NCBI GenBank assembly: GCA_023374025.1
Contig: SIJG01000007.1
Location: 1,965,852 to 2,029,851, forward strand
Source of the DNA: Heterodera schachtii
Lineage: Eukaryota > Nematoda > Chromadorea > Rhabditida > Heteroderidae
DNA: 64,000 bases
Direction: 5' to 3'
Part shown: piece after piece, positions 12,744-25,900 of the stretch
How positions within the stretch are numbered: the first letter of the stretch is position 1
Layout of the letters: each line of letters begins with the position of its first letter
Translations under genes and position numbers: made by a program
Notes under the pieces: model-generated
The model's input: only the letters and a program-made list of their open reading frames with translations
Told to the model about the DNA's origin: nothing
Database searches by the model: none

Positions 12744-15700
12744 TCACTTTTTCGCCTTTTCGTCATCGCCGTTCAATTCATTTTGTTCCGAAAAATTCCG
12801 ATCGAAAGTGAATGTTGGTGGGTGATTTCTCGGCATCACCACCAATGAGTTGGGCCCCCTCGGGTGGGGCGTTGGCGGCGGTGGGTCAAACGGTGCCGAA
12901 GGGTCCTCCGGCTCTGTAAATGATGCCGATAAGCGAGTGCATGCAGAAGCGCCGGAGATGTTGGAGCAGTAGCCGGACGCGGACGAGGAGGAGCCGCCCG
13001 CCATTGTTGTGGCGGTGCTTTCGTGGGAGTTGGCCGCGATCGCCTCGTTCCGCGCGTTTTCCTCCGCCTCGGGCGTGATTCCGTTTTCGACGATGTCGGA
13101 CGGAGAGGGAGAGATGGAGCCGGAGGGGAGGCCGGGCGACGAGGCGCCCGAGCAGGGGCTGATCGTGCGGTTGAGGAAGGACCAGCGCCGCGAGGACGCG
13201 CTCTTCACCTTGCGCAGCCCACCGCGCCGCTGCAACTCGTACACGTCCAACTCGCGCGGTTCTCTGTGCAGCGTCCGTCGCCGTCGCTTCCATCCGACTG
13301 TTTGGTCGACGTGGCCGATACTCGTGAATGAGCCCCATCGCGTGGACAGTGACGCGCGCCGTCGCAACGACGCGGACGGCACGGTCGCCCAGAGCAAAAA
13401 GCGGTAACGCGATGCCGCCCCGGGCGACTTGTGCGGACGGCACAACTCGTCGATGCAAGCGGAGAAAACGGTGGTAAGACGAAAGGCGGTGCGCTGCTCC
13501 AAAAACCAAAGAACGGCGCCGACAAAAGTGCTTGTCAGTCCTAAACAAACATAGTATTTCCGTAATCAACAGGGAGGGGGGAATTCCCCCAGGGAATCGC
13601 CCGACCCCCCCCCCCCCCAAAAAAAACTAAACTAATTTTAAAAAAAAACGGTGCATTTTATTTTGGTAATTCGGTTTCTGTATCGTTTCGGCGCCAGAAT
13701 TTGTGCTTTTTGTAAGGCAAAAAAATTTATGAAGAGCTTTCAAATGATACCAAGATTGGTGGATTTGGTCGAAAATAAAAAAAAATTTATAATCAAAAAA
13801 CTTGTTAATACGCCGAAATGACGAAACGACCCAATCAATCCCTGATAATTCATAACAATTTTCTTAACAAACTCATTAAAATCTTTTGTTTATTTTTTAG
13901 TGTCATAATCCAATTTCGGCTCCGACAACAAATAAATCAAAATGATTTTAATTTATATTACACAACACTTTCCCCCCCCCCCCCCCCTCAAATGTTTATT
14001 TATTTTATGTTTGTTGTCCCCCCCCCACCACCACCAACCGGTCTCTCCCCCTCTCTCCCCCTCTCTCCCCTCTCTCCCCTTTCTCTCCCCCCGCCCCCTT
14101 TAAAGTCCATCATTATTCCTTCCCCATAATTACGACCCCACAATAAAAAATCGTTTTCCGAAAATGAAAAACATTAAAAAGATCAAAAATAAGCAAAACA
14201 AATGCATTTTGGCCAATTTCTGAGAGAAAATTTGGTAATAGTGAAGCTGGTGCCCCCCCCCCTTTTTGGAATAAAAATTTTTTTCCTCTAAAAAGTTGTG
14301 AAAACATGTTTTATGGGGTTTTGAGGGTCGCTGATCCGAATATGACATTCTTTTCGATGAATTCCAAATCCCGGACCCGAGTTCGAACAAAAAGTCGAAA
14401 ATTCAAATTTTTTGATTTTCCATTTTTAGTCTAAGAATGGTTTAAACGACCTTTTACTGAAGCACTGATGATATTCAGTTCATTTTCGTGTATTTAAATA
14501 AAGTTTGAACAAAAATCTGAAAATCGAAAATTTTTGAATTTTCGACTTTTTGTTCGAACTCGGGTCCGGGATTCGGAATTGGTCGAAAAGAATGTCATAT
14601 TCGTGATCAGCGACCCTCAAAACCACATAAAACGTGTTTTCATGACTTATTAGAAGAAAAAATTTTTATTTCCAAAAAAGGGGGGGGGGGCACCAGCTTC
14701 ACTATTACCGAAAATTTTGTTATTCCTTCAGAAAACAATAATTCATTTTCAATTGAAATTTATTCAATTGATCAATTTTGGAATTTATTAGTTAAATTTA
14801 TTGAAGATAAGAAGTTTTTCACTGAAATAATCAATTAATATTAATTAATTAATTGACTAAAATAATTAATTGACGTAAAATTCATTTGGCCTTTTCTTTT
14901 CACCTGCTCCCAAAGTGGCGTAAAAGCACAGGGCGGGATGGAAAGTGAGGCGGTGGGAACGTTCGTCGGGGCCAAAAAAGACCAAAAAAAGGTCGCCGGG
15001 GGTCAGACAAAAGTAAACGAAATCGGCGAATAAAATGGCCAAACCGCAGGCAAAGGCTACCTAAGCGAAGTTTAAAATTGGAAGTGGACAAAGACAAATG
15101 GCCAAACTGAGCTTACCGAACCAAAACGGTGGGGGAGGGCACCCAAAAGGACAATTTGGAGCAGCCAAATGGCAAATGCCAACCTGAAAATGGGAAAGAT
15201 TAGATCAATCAGTCGGAGTGATCACTCGAGGACAAAGCGAAACAATGGCCAAATGAACAATGGCCAAATTCTTGGTTATGGCCCAATCCGTTGTCCCCGG
15301 CCAAACTTACCACAGTACGGCGTGAGTGTAGTATCCGGCCAGTCGGTACTGCTTGCCCCACAGAAAGCCGGTCCTGTCCACGCTGAGGTACTCGACCACC
15401 TGCAGGATGGGGTAGGGCAGTCCCTTCTCCAGCCAGTCGATCACTTCCATGCCACTCACTCCAAATGAATGCTTTCGATTTGCCATTTCAAAAAGGCGCC
15501 TCACCGTCGTCGAAGTTGAACCGTTCATTGTAGTACAGCTCCGCCTGTTGTTCCGGCTCCTCGCCCTCTCTAATCGCTGCTGTGGTTGTGCTGCTGCCAC
15601 TGCTCGGCCCCGTCGTTTGTGGCACCGTTTCGGCTCCATTGGCTTCGCTTTCGCTTGCATTGCTGCTACTGCTTGAGTTCGTGGCTATGTCCGTGTTGAA

Positions 15701-16325
15701 CAGCAGCATTGCCATGGCTCTGTCCGGCTCCATTTTGCCTCTGTCCTGCTCCCGCGCGTCCAAAACCGTTCTTTTCAGCAGAATCTCTTCCGGTGACAGA
15801 CTTTCGCCTTTTAATGAGTTTTTTTTTTAATTTTGGCATGTTGTTTATCCCCATTTCGAACTCACTGCCCAGAGTGATGTTCACGTGGGTCAGTCCAATG
15901 CGAACGCCCAAAAGGGCGTTGATGCGCTCGTTGGAATGGGCCCGGTAAGTGGCGAAAATGCGAATATGACCCGAATTCCATGCCGGATAATGAATGGACA
16001 CTTAATGGGGGGTGCGGCAATGACAAGCGAACAAAAAGCATCGCTTTTGCTATTTACGGAGAATGATGGCCCCTGTGGCCATGGAAAACAGAAAAATGAA
16101 AGCGGAGACAGCGCGGAAGCGACGGATTCCGGGAAGAATGAGCAGAAAGGCGATGGTCGGGGTCAGAAACAGGGAGAGAAGGCCGGCGATTTGCAAGTCC
16201 AACACCACCGGCGTCGGATTCTCGCCGTACCTCAAAAGCGAACGAATGTCTTTTTTGTCCTGTGCTTTTCCTCACCAAGTCGGAGCTCCGTTCTCGCGGA
16301 ACGCGTCAAACCAACCGATGCTCAT
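12744..16325 (-). CDS. doxa-1: dual oxidase maturation factor (DUOXA/moladietz family)
   Basis: DUOXA proteins escort dual oxidase from the ER to the cell surface; in nematodes this supports peroxide-dependent cuticle cross-linking. Reconstructed exons (minus strand): 16325-16276, 16230-16058, 16000-15866, 15807-15505, 15458-15311, 15183-15117, 15060-14904, 13540-12744. All phases agree, giving 610 codons with stop. Family marks in order: N-terminal GWFDAFRENGAPTW, first membrane segment ending LLILPGIRR, the extracellular HVNITLG and YYNERFNF motifs, EKGLPYPILQ, GKQYRLAGYYTHAVLW, then three more hydrophobic segments. Two oddities stand out. The loop between HVNITLG and YYNERFNF carries about 90 extra Ser/Thr/Glu-rich residues. 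The last exon adds a GC-rich cytoplasmic tail of more than 200 residues, so the protein is nearly twice the length I recall for human DUOXA. The identification is firm; the tail as one exon is inferred from an unbroken frame. Confidence 0.93.
14234..14709. mobile_element. MITE-like inverted-repeat element with 8-bp target duplication
   Basis: Arms of about 180 bp are near-perfect inverted repeats. The ends read GGTAATAGTGAAGCTGGTGC and its complement, followed inward by a poly-C or poly-G run. The element is flanked on both sides by the 8-bp duplication GAAAATTT (14226-14233 and 14710-14717). It has no coding capacity and sits inside the last intron of doxa-1. An 8-bp duplication fits hAT-like or P-like transposases; the superfamily is not proven. 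Confidence 0.87.
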
Positions 16326-17319
16326 CTACCGCTGCTTCTGTCCTTCGTCCGATTTGTCTCCCGCCTTTGCCTCTTCTGGAAAAGCGATCGCTTGCTGAGG
16401 TCAATTAGCAGTCGGAGTTTTGATGACTTTTTTGTTCTTGGCACTCTCCGATCACTTCCCCGGGGCATTCGATCGGTGCCTTTGGATCAACGAATGCTTC
16501 TGCTTGTTGCTTTTGCGTCGTTGTGTCTGCTGTTGCCTCCCAACAGTCTCTGCTTTTGCTTTGCTTTTCCCTCTGTCTGTCCCTTCGCTTTTCGCTTCCT
16601 TTTCTGATCGATCCGCGGGCTGTGAAGCGCGTCTCAAACACAAATCAGCGGTTGTCTGTGAATGATGCTCAGAGGTGACAAAAAAAAGTTGCGTTGATTT
16701 ATTTGCGGGTGCGGTAGCGTGTTTTGGGTGGAACACTTCCGATCGATCGGCCGAGGGATGGAATTTGTGACTTTTGGCTGTTCCGCCAATTGAAAATGAT
16801 GCACCTTTAGCAAATGTTTATTCTGTTGCGCTAAATTGAGAAAATTGGTAATTAAAAAAGACGAAAATTGGCGAGTTTTTTTTTGGTGGGGAGGGACGGC
16901 GAACGTTTGTCGAAAATGGGAGAAAAACGGAAAAGCGGCAAAATAATTTGGGATGGGACGACAATGCCCTGGGGGAGCCACGAGTGATTAGTGGGAGAAA
17001 AGAAGAGCAATTGACGAGGGGGGGAAGGAAAAGCCTAAAAACGGGGAAAATGGGGACAAATGATGGACAGAGGACACTTTATGTAATAATAGCAAACGGA
17101 GGAGGAGGGATCAGTTGATCAGATCAAATCAGCTGATCAGTTCCGGGAAGAACAAGCGAATTGGACACAAAAAAGGGATGGAAGGAATGAGCAGCGGGGG
17201 GGGGGGGGGAGAGGGAAGGGACGCGCAATTTATGGGTGAGGGCCGGGAACTCACAAACGCATATTACATAATTTATCTGATCAGAACAAAAAACAGAAGA
17301 TAATAATAAACTGGATCAA

Positions 17320-17467
17320 CAATGAAAGAAAAGAGGGAGAGGGGAAAGCGGAGAGAGAAAGAGAAGAGAGAGAGAGGGAGGGAGAGAGAGAGTGGAGGAG
17401 AGAGAGAGAGAAAAAATGAGAGAGAGAGAAAAGAGAATGGAGCAAAAGAAAGAGAAAATAGGGGGGG

Positions 17468-17499
<32 letters not shown>

Positions 17500-17559
17500 A
17501 GGGAGAGGGAGAGAGGGGGGGGGGAGAGGGAGAGGGAGGGAGAGGGAGGGACAGGGAGG

Positions 17560-17590
<31 letters not shown>

Positions 17591-17610
17591 GGGAGAGGGG
17601 ACGGGGGACA
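17320..17610. repeat. GA-rich microsatellite
   Basis: A long (GA)n/(GGGA)n tract. All apparent Glu/Arg-rich proteins here are composition artefacts. Confidence 0.85.
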
Positions 17611-18045
17611 TTAAAAGGAGCAAAATTAAATTGTGAAAAGAAAACATTTGTTCATTTAATTCAATTATATAATTAAATTTTTTGATTTTATTTTCATTAA
17701 ATAAATAATTCGGCAGCACAAATTAAGAAATTGCGCGCGAATTTTTTGAATGAATTTGGGCGCATTTGGGGGGGGGGGGGCAGCGCGGGGGGGGGGGGAA
17801 CATTCGCTGTCTTTGGCGTTTTATTCATTGGATTAATTACCGCCAAATCCCTCGGGCCTTCTTCCCTTTTCACTTCTATTATTACCTCATCAGCCGCTGA
17901 GGTCTCTCGAAGAAGAGAAAATAAAAGAATGACGGACAAATAATTTTGGGGGAGAAATGTTGGAATTTGCCCAACGGCGATTTGAGCGGACGAAGGAAAA
18001 GGCGACGAGCGAAAGGGAAGGGAAACGGGCAAATGGGGGGGGGGA

Positions 18046-18406
18046 GGGGAATGTGTCACCTTCTCCTCAAGGTAAAGTGCCCATTCCCAAGGTCCCTCGG
18101 GGGAATGTGTCACCGTCTCAAGGGAAAGTGCCCATTCCCAAGGTCCCTCGGGGGAATGTGTCACCGTCTCAAGGGAAAGTGCCCATTCCCAAGGTCCCTC
18201 TCCCTCGGGGGAATGTGTCACCGTCTCAAGGGAAAGTGCCATTCCCAAAGTCCCTCGGGGGAATGTGTCACCGTCTTAAGGGAAAGTGCCATTCCCAAGG
18301 TCCCTCGGGGGAATGTGTCACCGTCTCAAAGGAAAGTGCCATTCCCAAGGTCCCTCGGGGGAATGTGTCACCGTCTCAAGCGAAAGTGCCATTCCCAAGG
18401 TCCCTC
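18046..18406. repeat. minisatellite, about 7 copies of a 50-51 bp unit
   Basis: Each unit contains GGGGGAATGTGTCACC, AAAGTGCC and ATTCCCAAGGTCCCTC. The first units are 51 bp or longer and the later ones 50 bp. Because 50 is not a multiple of three, an open frame is not maintained across the array, so coding is unlikely. Confidence 0.9.
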
Positions 18407-20869
18407 TCCCCCCCTCTGAATAAATGAATGGTATTTATTTTTCAGTTTCTTTTTTGGCATTCCTTTGGTGTTTCATTTCTTTTTGAAGCCCATTCCCTCT
18501 ATAAATTTCTCCGCCCGTTGCTCCCATCAAAGTTTTTTACGCGCGTTTTAAACATTAATTGTGGCCACGGGGGGGGGGGGGGAATTTGGGGCCGAAAAGC
18601 GACGCCCATAAAAATTGTTTGGCAACAAAAAAGAAGCGGAGGGAAGAAACATCAGCTGCGAGTGAAAGGGATGGAAGGCGCAATAAATGGAAATGGAAAA
18701 GGAAGAAATTGTGGGAGAAGGGCAAATTGAGGAACAGACGGAAATGGGCGCCGAGGCAACAAAACATTGGCTGACGGGTTTTCAAGAGTGATGAACATGA
18801 AAATAAATTGTCGAGACTTGGAGAGGGAGGAGGGAGGAAGGGGAGGGGAGGGAGGGACAAGTTATGACGAAAATGGGCGGAGAGCGAATGAGAGGGGGGG
18901 GGGAGGGGGGGGGGATGGGTTGCAGCAAAAAGACATTAAAAAGTAAAATGACCCGAGGGAGGGGCGGGGGGGGGGGGGACAAATTGGGCGGGGGGGGGGG
19001 GAGTGTTCGAGCCGATCGTCATTACTCCGTCATGAGCGGAAACGAAGGTTCCATCCTAATAGGGAGACCAAAGATGATTAATGGGGGAATTAGGAGAGAT
19101 CGAGCAAAAAAGTAGTTAGTTATTAATTTGAGAAGAGCCAAAGGACACGGAGAGAAATGTCGGAAATTGGGGGAAAAAATAATGGGAAATTTAAATAGAC
19201 TTAAAAAGGAAGAAAATTCTTTGAGTGAATTAACCCAAAAGGGGTAATCGGATGACTAGATGGTGATCATGATCATTAAGGAAGTGACGAGTGATGATCA
19301 GACTGATGATGATCATCATAATGAGTCTCCATATTTCCCTTTGCCCACGCGACGCCAAACACTTACAAAATATCCAACCGAACCGATCAAAACGAATGCC
19401 AATCGATCGGTAGACAATTTGAGTCTTTTTTTAACTTAAAATTAATTATTTATTAATTTTGAAAGGTTTAATAAAAAGAGTGAATTGAAAAGCAGAAATT
19501 AGATGCGACACAATTGCAAAACTGCTGATCAGTCTGATCATTTTGTTGCCCCGCTCGTCCGATGATCGAAACGAAACCCATCCCATCGCCACCACCGCCA
19601 CCCCAATCAGCAGAAGCAGCAGCAAAACGACAAGTTGCTGCTGATGATTGAGCCTGGCGCTGGTGATGATGATGGGTGGGAGGGTAAGCTCTTAATGAAG
19701 GGTCCTTGGCTTTCTTTTTGCTGTCATTGGTGCTGCAACAGAGAACAAATCAAAGGGGGAATCGATGGGAAATGAATTTGGATGGCGATTTGGGGAGAGG
19801 GGGGGGGGATCATCAGAAGGGATCACCAGCAAGGGATTAGGATTATCCTCCGCTTCTGTTGGCGAGGGACGGACGGACGACGAAATGCGCTGGGAGAAGA
19901 AACCCACTCATTCAATTTCGGGGATGAACTGCATAAATTGGACGCAATAATTAACTCAGAGCGGCGACCAAAAGCCATGGAAAGGCATTTTTTGAGTGAA
20001 AGCCAAAAAAACACCCACAAATTTAATGTTAAAGAAATTCTTTTTTTAATAAATTTCCTAGCCTAAGTTAAGGCGAATATATTCTTGGGAGGCCACTTGG
20101 AAATGCGTCTGTCCAAACCGTTAATTGGCAGCCAATTTTTGGTGCGGTTTGTCCTTTGTTCTCCGCTCGGTTTGCCCCGCCACCCCAATTATTGTAATCT
20201 GATGGAATGCTTCGTTTATTTATTTATTGCCAGCCGATTAACTCACTCATTTTCCATTTCGCAGATTACATCGAATTCTCCACCACAAAAAGCCCAAATT
20301 TTTCTTTGTTTCCTTTCCCTCCGCCGCTTTGGTCAGCCAAAAAAGCGAAGGGTTTGCGGTTCGCGCGCCCTTCACACAACGAAGGAAAGTATAATAATAA
20401 TAATTGAAAAAGCCAACAGAGATTTTCGAGGCTGCGCCCATTTTACTCCAAATGAATGTTAAATTGTCAAAAAAAATATTCGATAATCGCCGCGGGCAAA
20501 ATGTGAAAATTTTCGAGTTTGGCGAAGGCGGCGATTGGGGGGGGGGGGCGAGTGACTGAGAGGACCAAAGGACCAGGCAATGATCAGCACCAAAAGGAGC
20601 ACAACGACCGCAACCAATCAACACCTCAGCAGCATCTTATTTATTCATCGTCCAAACGATCAGTTCAATTTTCAATTCGACGACGACACCGTCCGCAAAA
20701 CGTCATTAGCAAAAGAGTTAAAAGAATTGAATTTCAGGGGAAGAAAAAAAGAAAACAAAACCAAACGGATGAAATGGCAGAAATGTGCAAGCTGTAAATA
20801 ATTAAGAATTGTATTTGTAGGTTTGATACAGACCTCTGATTTTTTGATTCTTTCTAAAATTGAAAATTT

Positions 20870-22510
20870 CAAGATAAAACCATTCTAAGGGATTTCAAGG
20901 CCGGTGAACACTAATCCAACACTTTTTTGGCCCATTTCGAACCCCGAACCGGGATTCGAACAAAAAATTGAAAATCAAATCAAATTTCACATTTTGATCT
21001 ATCTTTTATTGAAATATTGATAACTTTCAGTTTGTTTCCGTGTACGCAATCCTGGCACTTTTTCAGCCTGAAAAAGGGCAAGCGCACCCATAATTCTTTC
21101 AAAACGGGACAAAGAATTCCCGGCTCGGTCCCGTTCAACGTCACTTTTTAAGACTCGAATGGCAGCATGCCATTTGAATTTAAAGATGTCTTCTTGAAAC
21201 AATAATAATACGGCAAAAGTTGACAAAATATAAAAACTGCGATAATTTGTGCGAAAGTGTCAATCCTTTATCGCAAATGGAGGGCGAGAAGAAAAAACAA
21301 AGTTTTAGTCCATTTAAAATTTCATTGTCGTAATTTATTTGGAAAATTTGTCAAAATTGGTATTCATACAATAACAAATCGAAAGAAAAGCAGCAATCCG
21401 CGGAATCATATTCTTTTAATTATTTTGTTAATTTATTTTATTTTAAGCCGTATTAGAATGATGGGTCTACGATTAATACGAACAGAGAAAGATAAGTTAT
21501 CAAAATTAGACAATTCAAAAATGATTATTTCTACCGTATTTCAAGGAAAAATATTAGTCATTTTGAGTAGTCCAATTTTAACCATCTCTCTTTCAAGTCG
21601 TAGATTAGACAAGGGCACTTGTTTAGAATTGTGGTCCCGATGAAAAAATAATAATGTTCTTTCCAATGAATTTGGGGTAAAAAAAGGCGATGATCACGAA
21701 TCTAGGTAATTCTATTTTGAAAAATCAATGATTTTGTCTATGACTTTTCGTAAAAAAATTAGTTTTTTCTAAGATTTAATTTTTAAATTTCGAAAATTAT
21801 TATTTTTTAATCGGGAACACAATTTTACTCAATTGCCTTTAATAGCAATTTGAAGGATGTTTTCAGGGAAATAATGGTGTCATTCATTTAGTAAACAGAT
21901 TTATATAAAATGCGTAAAAAATCAAATCTCTCGAATTTTCTTCTCCACAAATACTCATACATTAAAAAATAATCTTAAAAATTTGGTTCTAATGCACTTT
22001 ATGAGTTCAATCGGTTTTTATGAGCACAATCAATTAACCATACCTGGTTTTTATACAAAACATTTTTATTTTCGATTAAATTCTGTATTTTGGAATCATT
22101 CTAAGGTCAAAGTCTGAGTAAGGTAATAATATGAGAAAACAAGAGATTCCAAAACTTATTTTCGGCTCAGAATCAGTTTCGGGGATTTTCGAAGGTGCTG
22201 ACCACGAATCTGAACTCGGATTTGCCCAATCCCATACCCCGGACCTAAACTCGAACAAAAAGTTGAATTTTTTTTTCCAAATATCGTTGAGACCAATCAA
22301 ATTTTGGCAAAATTGCGCATTTTATCCACTTAATAATTGGAGCATTGTTACATCATTAATTGCTGTTAAAGCAATTCACAGCTTTTTAAACTCAACTTTT
22401 TGTTCGAATTCGGGTTAAGTGTTCGTAATTGGATAACCGGAGTTTGGATTCGTAATTATCACCTTCAAAAACTGATTTTTGAGCCAAATAAAATAAATCA
22501 AGACAATTAC
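20870..22510. mobile_element. decayed inverted-repeat elements
   Basis: Fragments share the internal words TTCGAAC, GAATTCGGGT and AACAAAAAGT with the elements at 14.2, 24.6 and 27.0 kb. One pair of facing arms lies near 22130-22260 and 22380-22510. A lone end with CTAATGCACTTTATGAG lies near 21990 and matches the element inside the enhancer of polycomb intron. No clear ends or target duplications were found. Confidence 0.6.
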
Positions 22511-22825
22511 TCTTTACCATTGCCAGGAAGACCCAAATTTTAAAACCTGACATATTTTTTGCCGAAAATATATTGGTCGAATGATAGAGATCTACAAAGG
22601 CAAAATGAATTGCTGAGCCGACGATTGTATGTGGATGTGATTGCGCATATGCATTTCTGCATGTTTGTATATTTTTTAATAAGCCTTTTTTATAATAAAA
22701 AGAAATTAGGTAGGTTAATTATTAATGCTTATTTACGTATAATGCACATACATATGAGTGAAGAACATTGAACATCAGCACAAATCGGACAAGAAAAAGA
22801 AAAGGGAAAGAAGAGAGAGAAATGT

Positions 22826-22981
22826 CTCTCTGCCTCTCTCCCCTTTTTCTCTGCCTCTCTCCCCTTTTTCTCTGCCTCTCTCCCCTTTTTCTCTGCCTCT
22901 CTCCCCTTTTCTCTGCCTCTCTCCCCTTTTTCTCTGCCTCTCTCCCCCTTTTCTCTGCCTCTCTCCCCTTTTTCTCTGCCT
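22826..22981. repeat. tandem repeat of about 20-21 bp (CTCTCTCCCCTTTTTCTCTGC-like unit)
   Basis: About seven to eight pyrimidine-rich copies that differ by single bases. A minus-strand frame beginning at an ATG at 23114 reads through it as a Lys/Glu/Arg-rich repeat, but I treat this as a composition effect. Confidence 0.85.
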
Positions 22982-25900
22982 TCGCTCTCTCGCCCACTAA
23001 TTGCGTGCGTTGCGCGTCCTTCACCTCACCACCCGCTGATCGATTTTTCCCTTCTCTCTTCGCTTTCACTTCGCTCGCCCGCTCATTCGTAGTCTTTCCC
23101 AAAAGAAAATCCATCGCAGCGAATGCGAAAAGCAACAAAATCGAACTGCAATTACAGTAAGCTGAATATCGACCGCGCCGGCGAACAAACGACGAGGAGG
23201 GGCAGAGAAGAGTCCTCTAATGTCTAATTCTATAAAATTCGGATTTCGACCTCGAGCATTAGATGTGACCAAGAAGTTGCCCATTCGAATCCGAAAATGT
23301 CGGAAGAGGAGCCCGAAAGTAAAACGTACAGTGGCGGTGGCCCCGTCAGGGATGGAGAAGGAGGAAGAGATGGTGAGTGTTTGGGCGGGCAATGGCCGCC
23401 ACTCTCTGCTTCTCTGCCACTCTCTCACACAGTCCCTGCTATTTTCGTTTTAACCCACCCACGGCCCCGCCCAAAATTAAGGATGTTTTGTTAAATATTA
23501 TTTGGCTTTTCCTTTTGTCTTATTATCCAGAATTAATAAACCCTGCTTCTGTTATAAAAACATTTAGGGTTTAGATCATAGCTCACTTGTATTTTTTGTG
23601 GGGGTGGGCTGAAATTGGATTCAAAATTTTTCTTGAACAAAGTGCCAAACTTTTTTTTTTTCATTCATTCCAAAACCCCAGGAATCGCACCTACAACAAG
23701 CAATCCTTGCACAAAAGGCCACTTCGGCTGGTGATACTGTTGAGAACCATGTCATTCCTACACCACAAGTGTAAGCTTCCATTTTTATTATAACTTTTCA
23801 TTGTATCCCTAAATCTGATTTTTATATTATTCTTCCAACAATTTAAAAAAATAATCAAAACCAATTCATAGGTCAACGATTAGTGATGATGACTACAATA
23901 GAATATACCAAGACAGACAACTTCCCAAGGGGAAACGACTCATCACATTCGATGGTTTGTTCACTTGTTTTATCACAAACAAAATACCGGTTTAAGTTAA
24001 ATTTAATGGCCACTTAGGGTATTACAATATTACCGAAATATATAGATTTGATAAATAATATTGCTAACAATAAAAAACCGACTGACATTTTCTTAGACCA
24101 CGTGCCCTTCTTTCTCTTGCAAGGATCTTATAATGCAGACTCCGAAGATGAGGAATGGATGTCCATCAACCGAAATGTCAACATTGATGATTTTGAGCAT
24201 ATCATCGAAAGGCTCGAAAATGCTTCACACACTGACATAATCCATCTCAGGTGAGTGATGTGGTCAGGCCCGTATCCAGAAAAAAAAATTAGAGAAGGGC
24301 ACCCGAATAGCTTTGGTTAAATTTTTTTAAATTGAATATGATAAGAAATGAACAAAATTTTCGGCTCTAATGCACTTTATGAGTCCAATCGACTTTTATC
24401 AGTCCATAGGTATTTTATGAGTCCAATCAAAATCCCTGCTTTCTATACAATAACTTTATTTAGACTTTGTGCTTTCGAATGATACCAAAAAGATAGGGTT
24501 TGTTCGAATATGAACAAAGTTATTGGGTACTTATGTCGTTTACAGACCATAAAAAAATAGTTTTTATAAATCATACATTTAAACATTTCTAGGGGATTTT
24601 CGGGGTCAACTGATCATGAACTGACATACATTAGACTAATTTCGAACCCTGGACCTGAATTCGAACAGAAATCGAAAATTAATTTTTCAGCGACCTAGGA
24701 AATCCCTTAAAATGTTTATATGTATGATTTTATAAAAAAAATTTTTTATGGTCTGTAAACGACATAAGTACCAGTTATTGTATAGAAAGCAGGTATTGTC
24801 AATTTATTGGACTCATAAAAGTCGTTGGACTCATAAAGTGCATTAGAGCCTTTTTCAAATTCTAGTCTGCTCGTATTCTCCGATTTCAGAAATGCCAGGG
24901 CACTTTTGCAACGGTTTGACCCTGGATTGGTGGACGATGTCTACGACTATTGGTTACAAAAGCGGAAGGTTTTTCTCGTGTCTTCAATTGAAATGGCATT
25001 CTATGTTTAATGAAGCTTGCCGCCTCTCGGAAGAGCAAATGCACGGCTCTCATTCCCATATTATGCACTGAACAACGCCGTGACGAAAAAACGCTGGTCA
25101 ATCCGTACATCGCATTCCGAAGACGTCTTGACAAAGTCCAAACTCGGAAGAAGTTGAAAACGGACGTGCTGACATACGAGAAAATGCTGCAGTTGAACTT
25201 GGCGCTTAAGCGGTCCATTGTTTTGGCCACAACACTGAAGCAACGAGAGAAGTTGAAACTGGCGGTTGTAGACACCGAACATCCTATGCATAAATTGCAA
25301 TTCAACGGTGGAATATACAACGAAGAAGTGGACGAACTCAGACAGCGGTGGATGGCGCAGGCGGAACGACTTTTAGCCAGCACAAATGAAGAGAAAACAA
25401 TGCAGCGACATAAGCAGCAGATGATGGTCGAAGGGCACTCCTCATCCTCCGCATCACCATCATCTATTTTCGACAGTAAATGTCTTAAAAGGAATTTGGA
25501 GGTACGACAATAAAACCTTAAAATATTGCTATATTTTTAACTATCCAGCTTTGGAATTCGACCATCACTCTGAATCCCTTGTGCCCCGTGCTGTTCCCGA
25601 GTACTGACGATGACTCCGCTGAGATGGAAAAAATCTGCGCAATGAATGTCAGCTCGAGCGTGGATGGTCGGTACCACTTCAGACGAAAGTACGGCTGCAA
25701 ATACCGGGCACCTGTCCCTTCGGCGTTGCTCAACGACAATGCCACCGAAAAATGTCCTCAAACACCACTTCATTTTCCCTTCTGTGATGAAGACACTAAA
25801 CCCCAGGATGGATTAAACGAATTTCGTTGTTTTTCAACAAAGTAACTTTTTAAATATTCTCTTTGCCTCTAATCAATTAAATTTTCAGGTTCTCATTACT

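Larger units (their letters stand above)
16326..23113. other. gene-poor region between doxa-1 and the enhancer of polycomb gene
   Basis: No reliable gene. Contents: poly-G/C runs, a GA tract, two minisatellites (listed separately) and decayed inverted-repeat elements between 20.9 and 22.5 kb. One weak coding candidate exists on the minus strand near 19735-19560. In one frame it reads a polar stretch, then about 20 hydrophobic residues (VVLLLLLIGVAVVAMGW), then a basic/polar stretch, like a single membrane segment. I could not connect it to other exons. Confidence 0.5.
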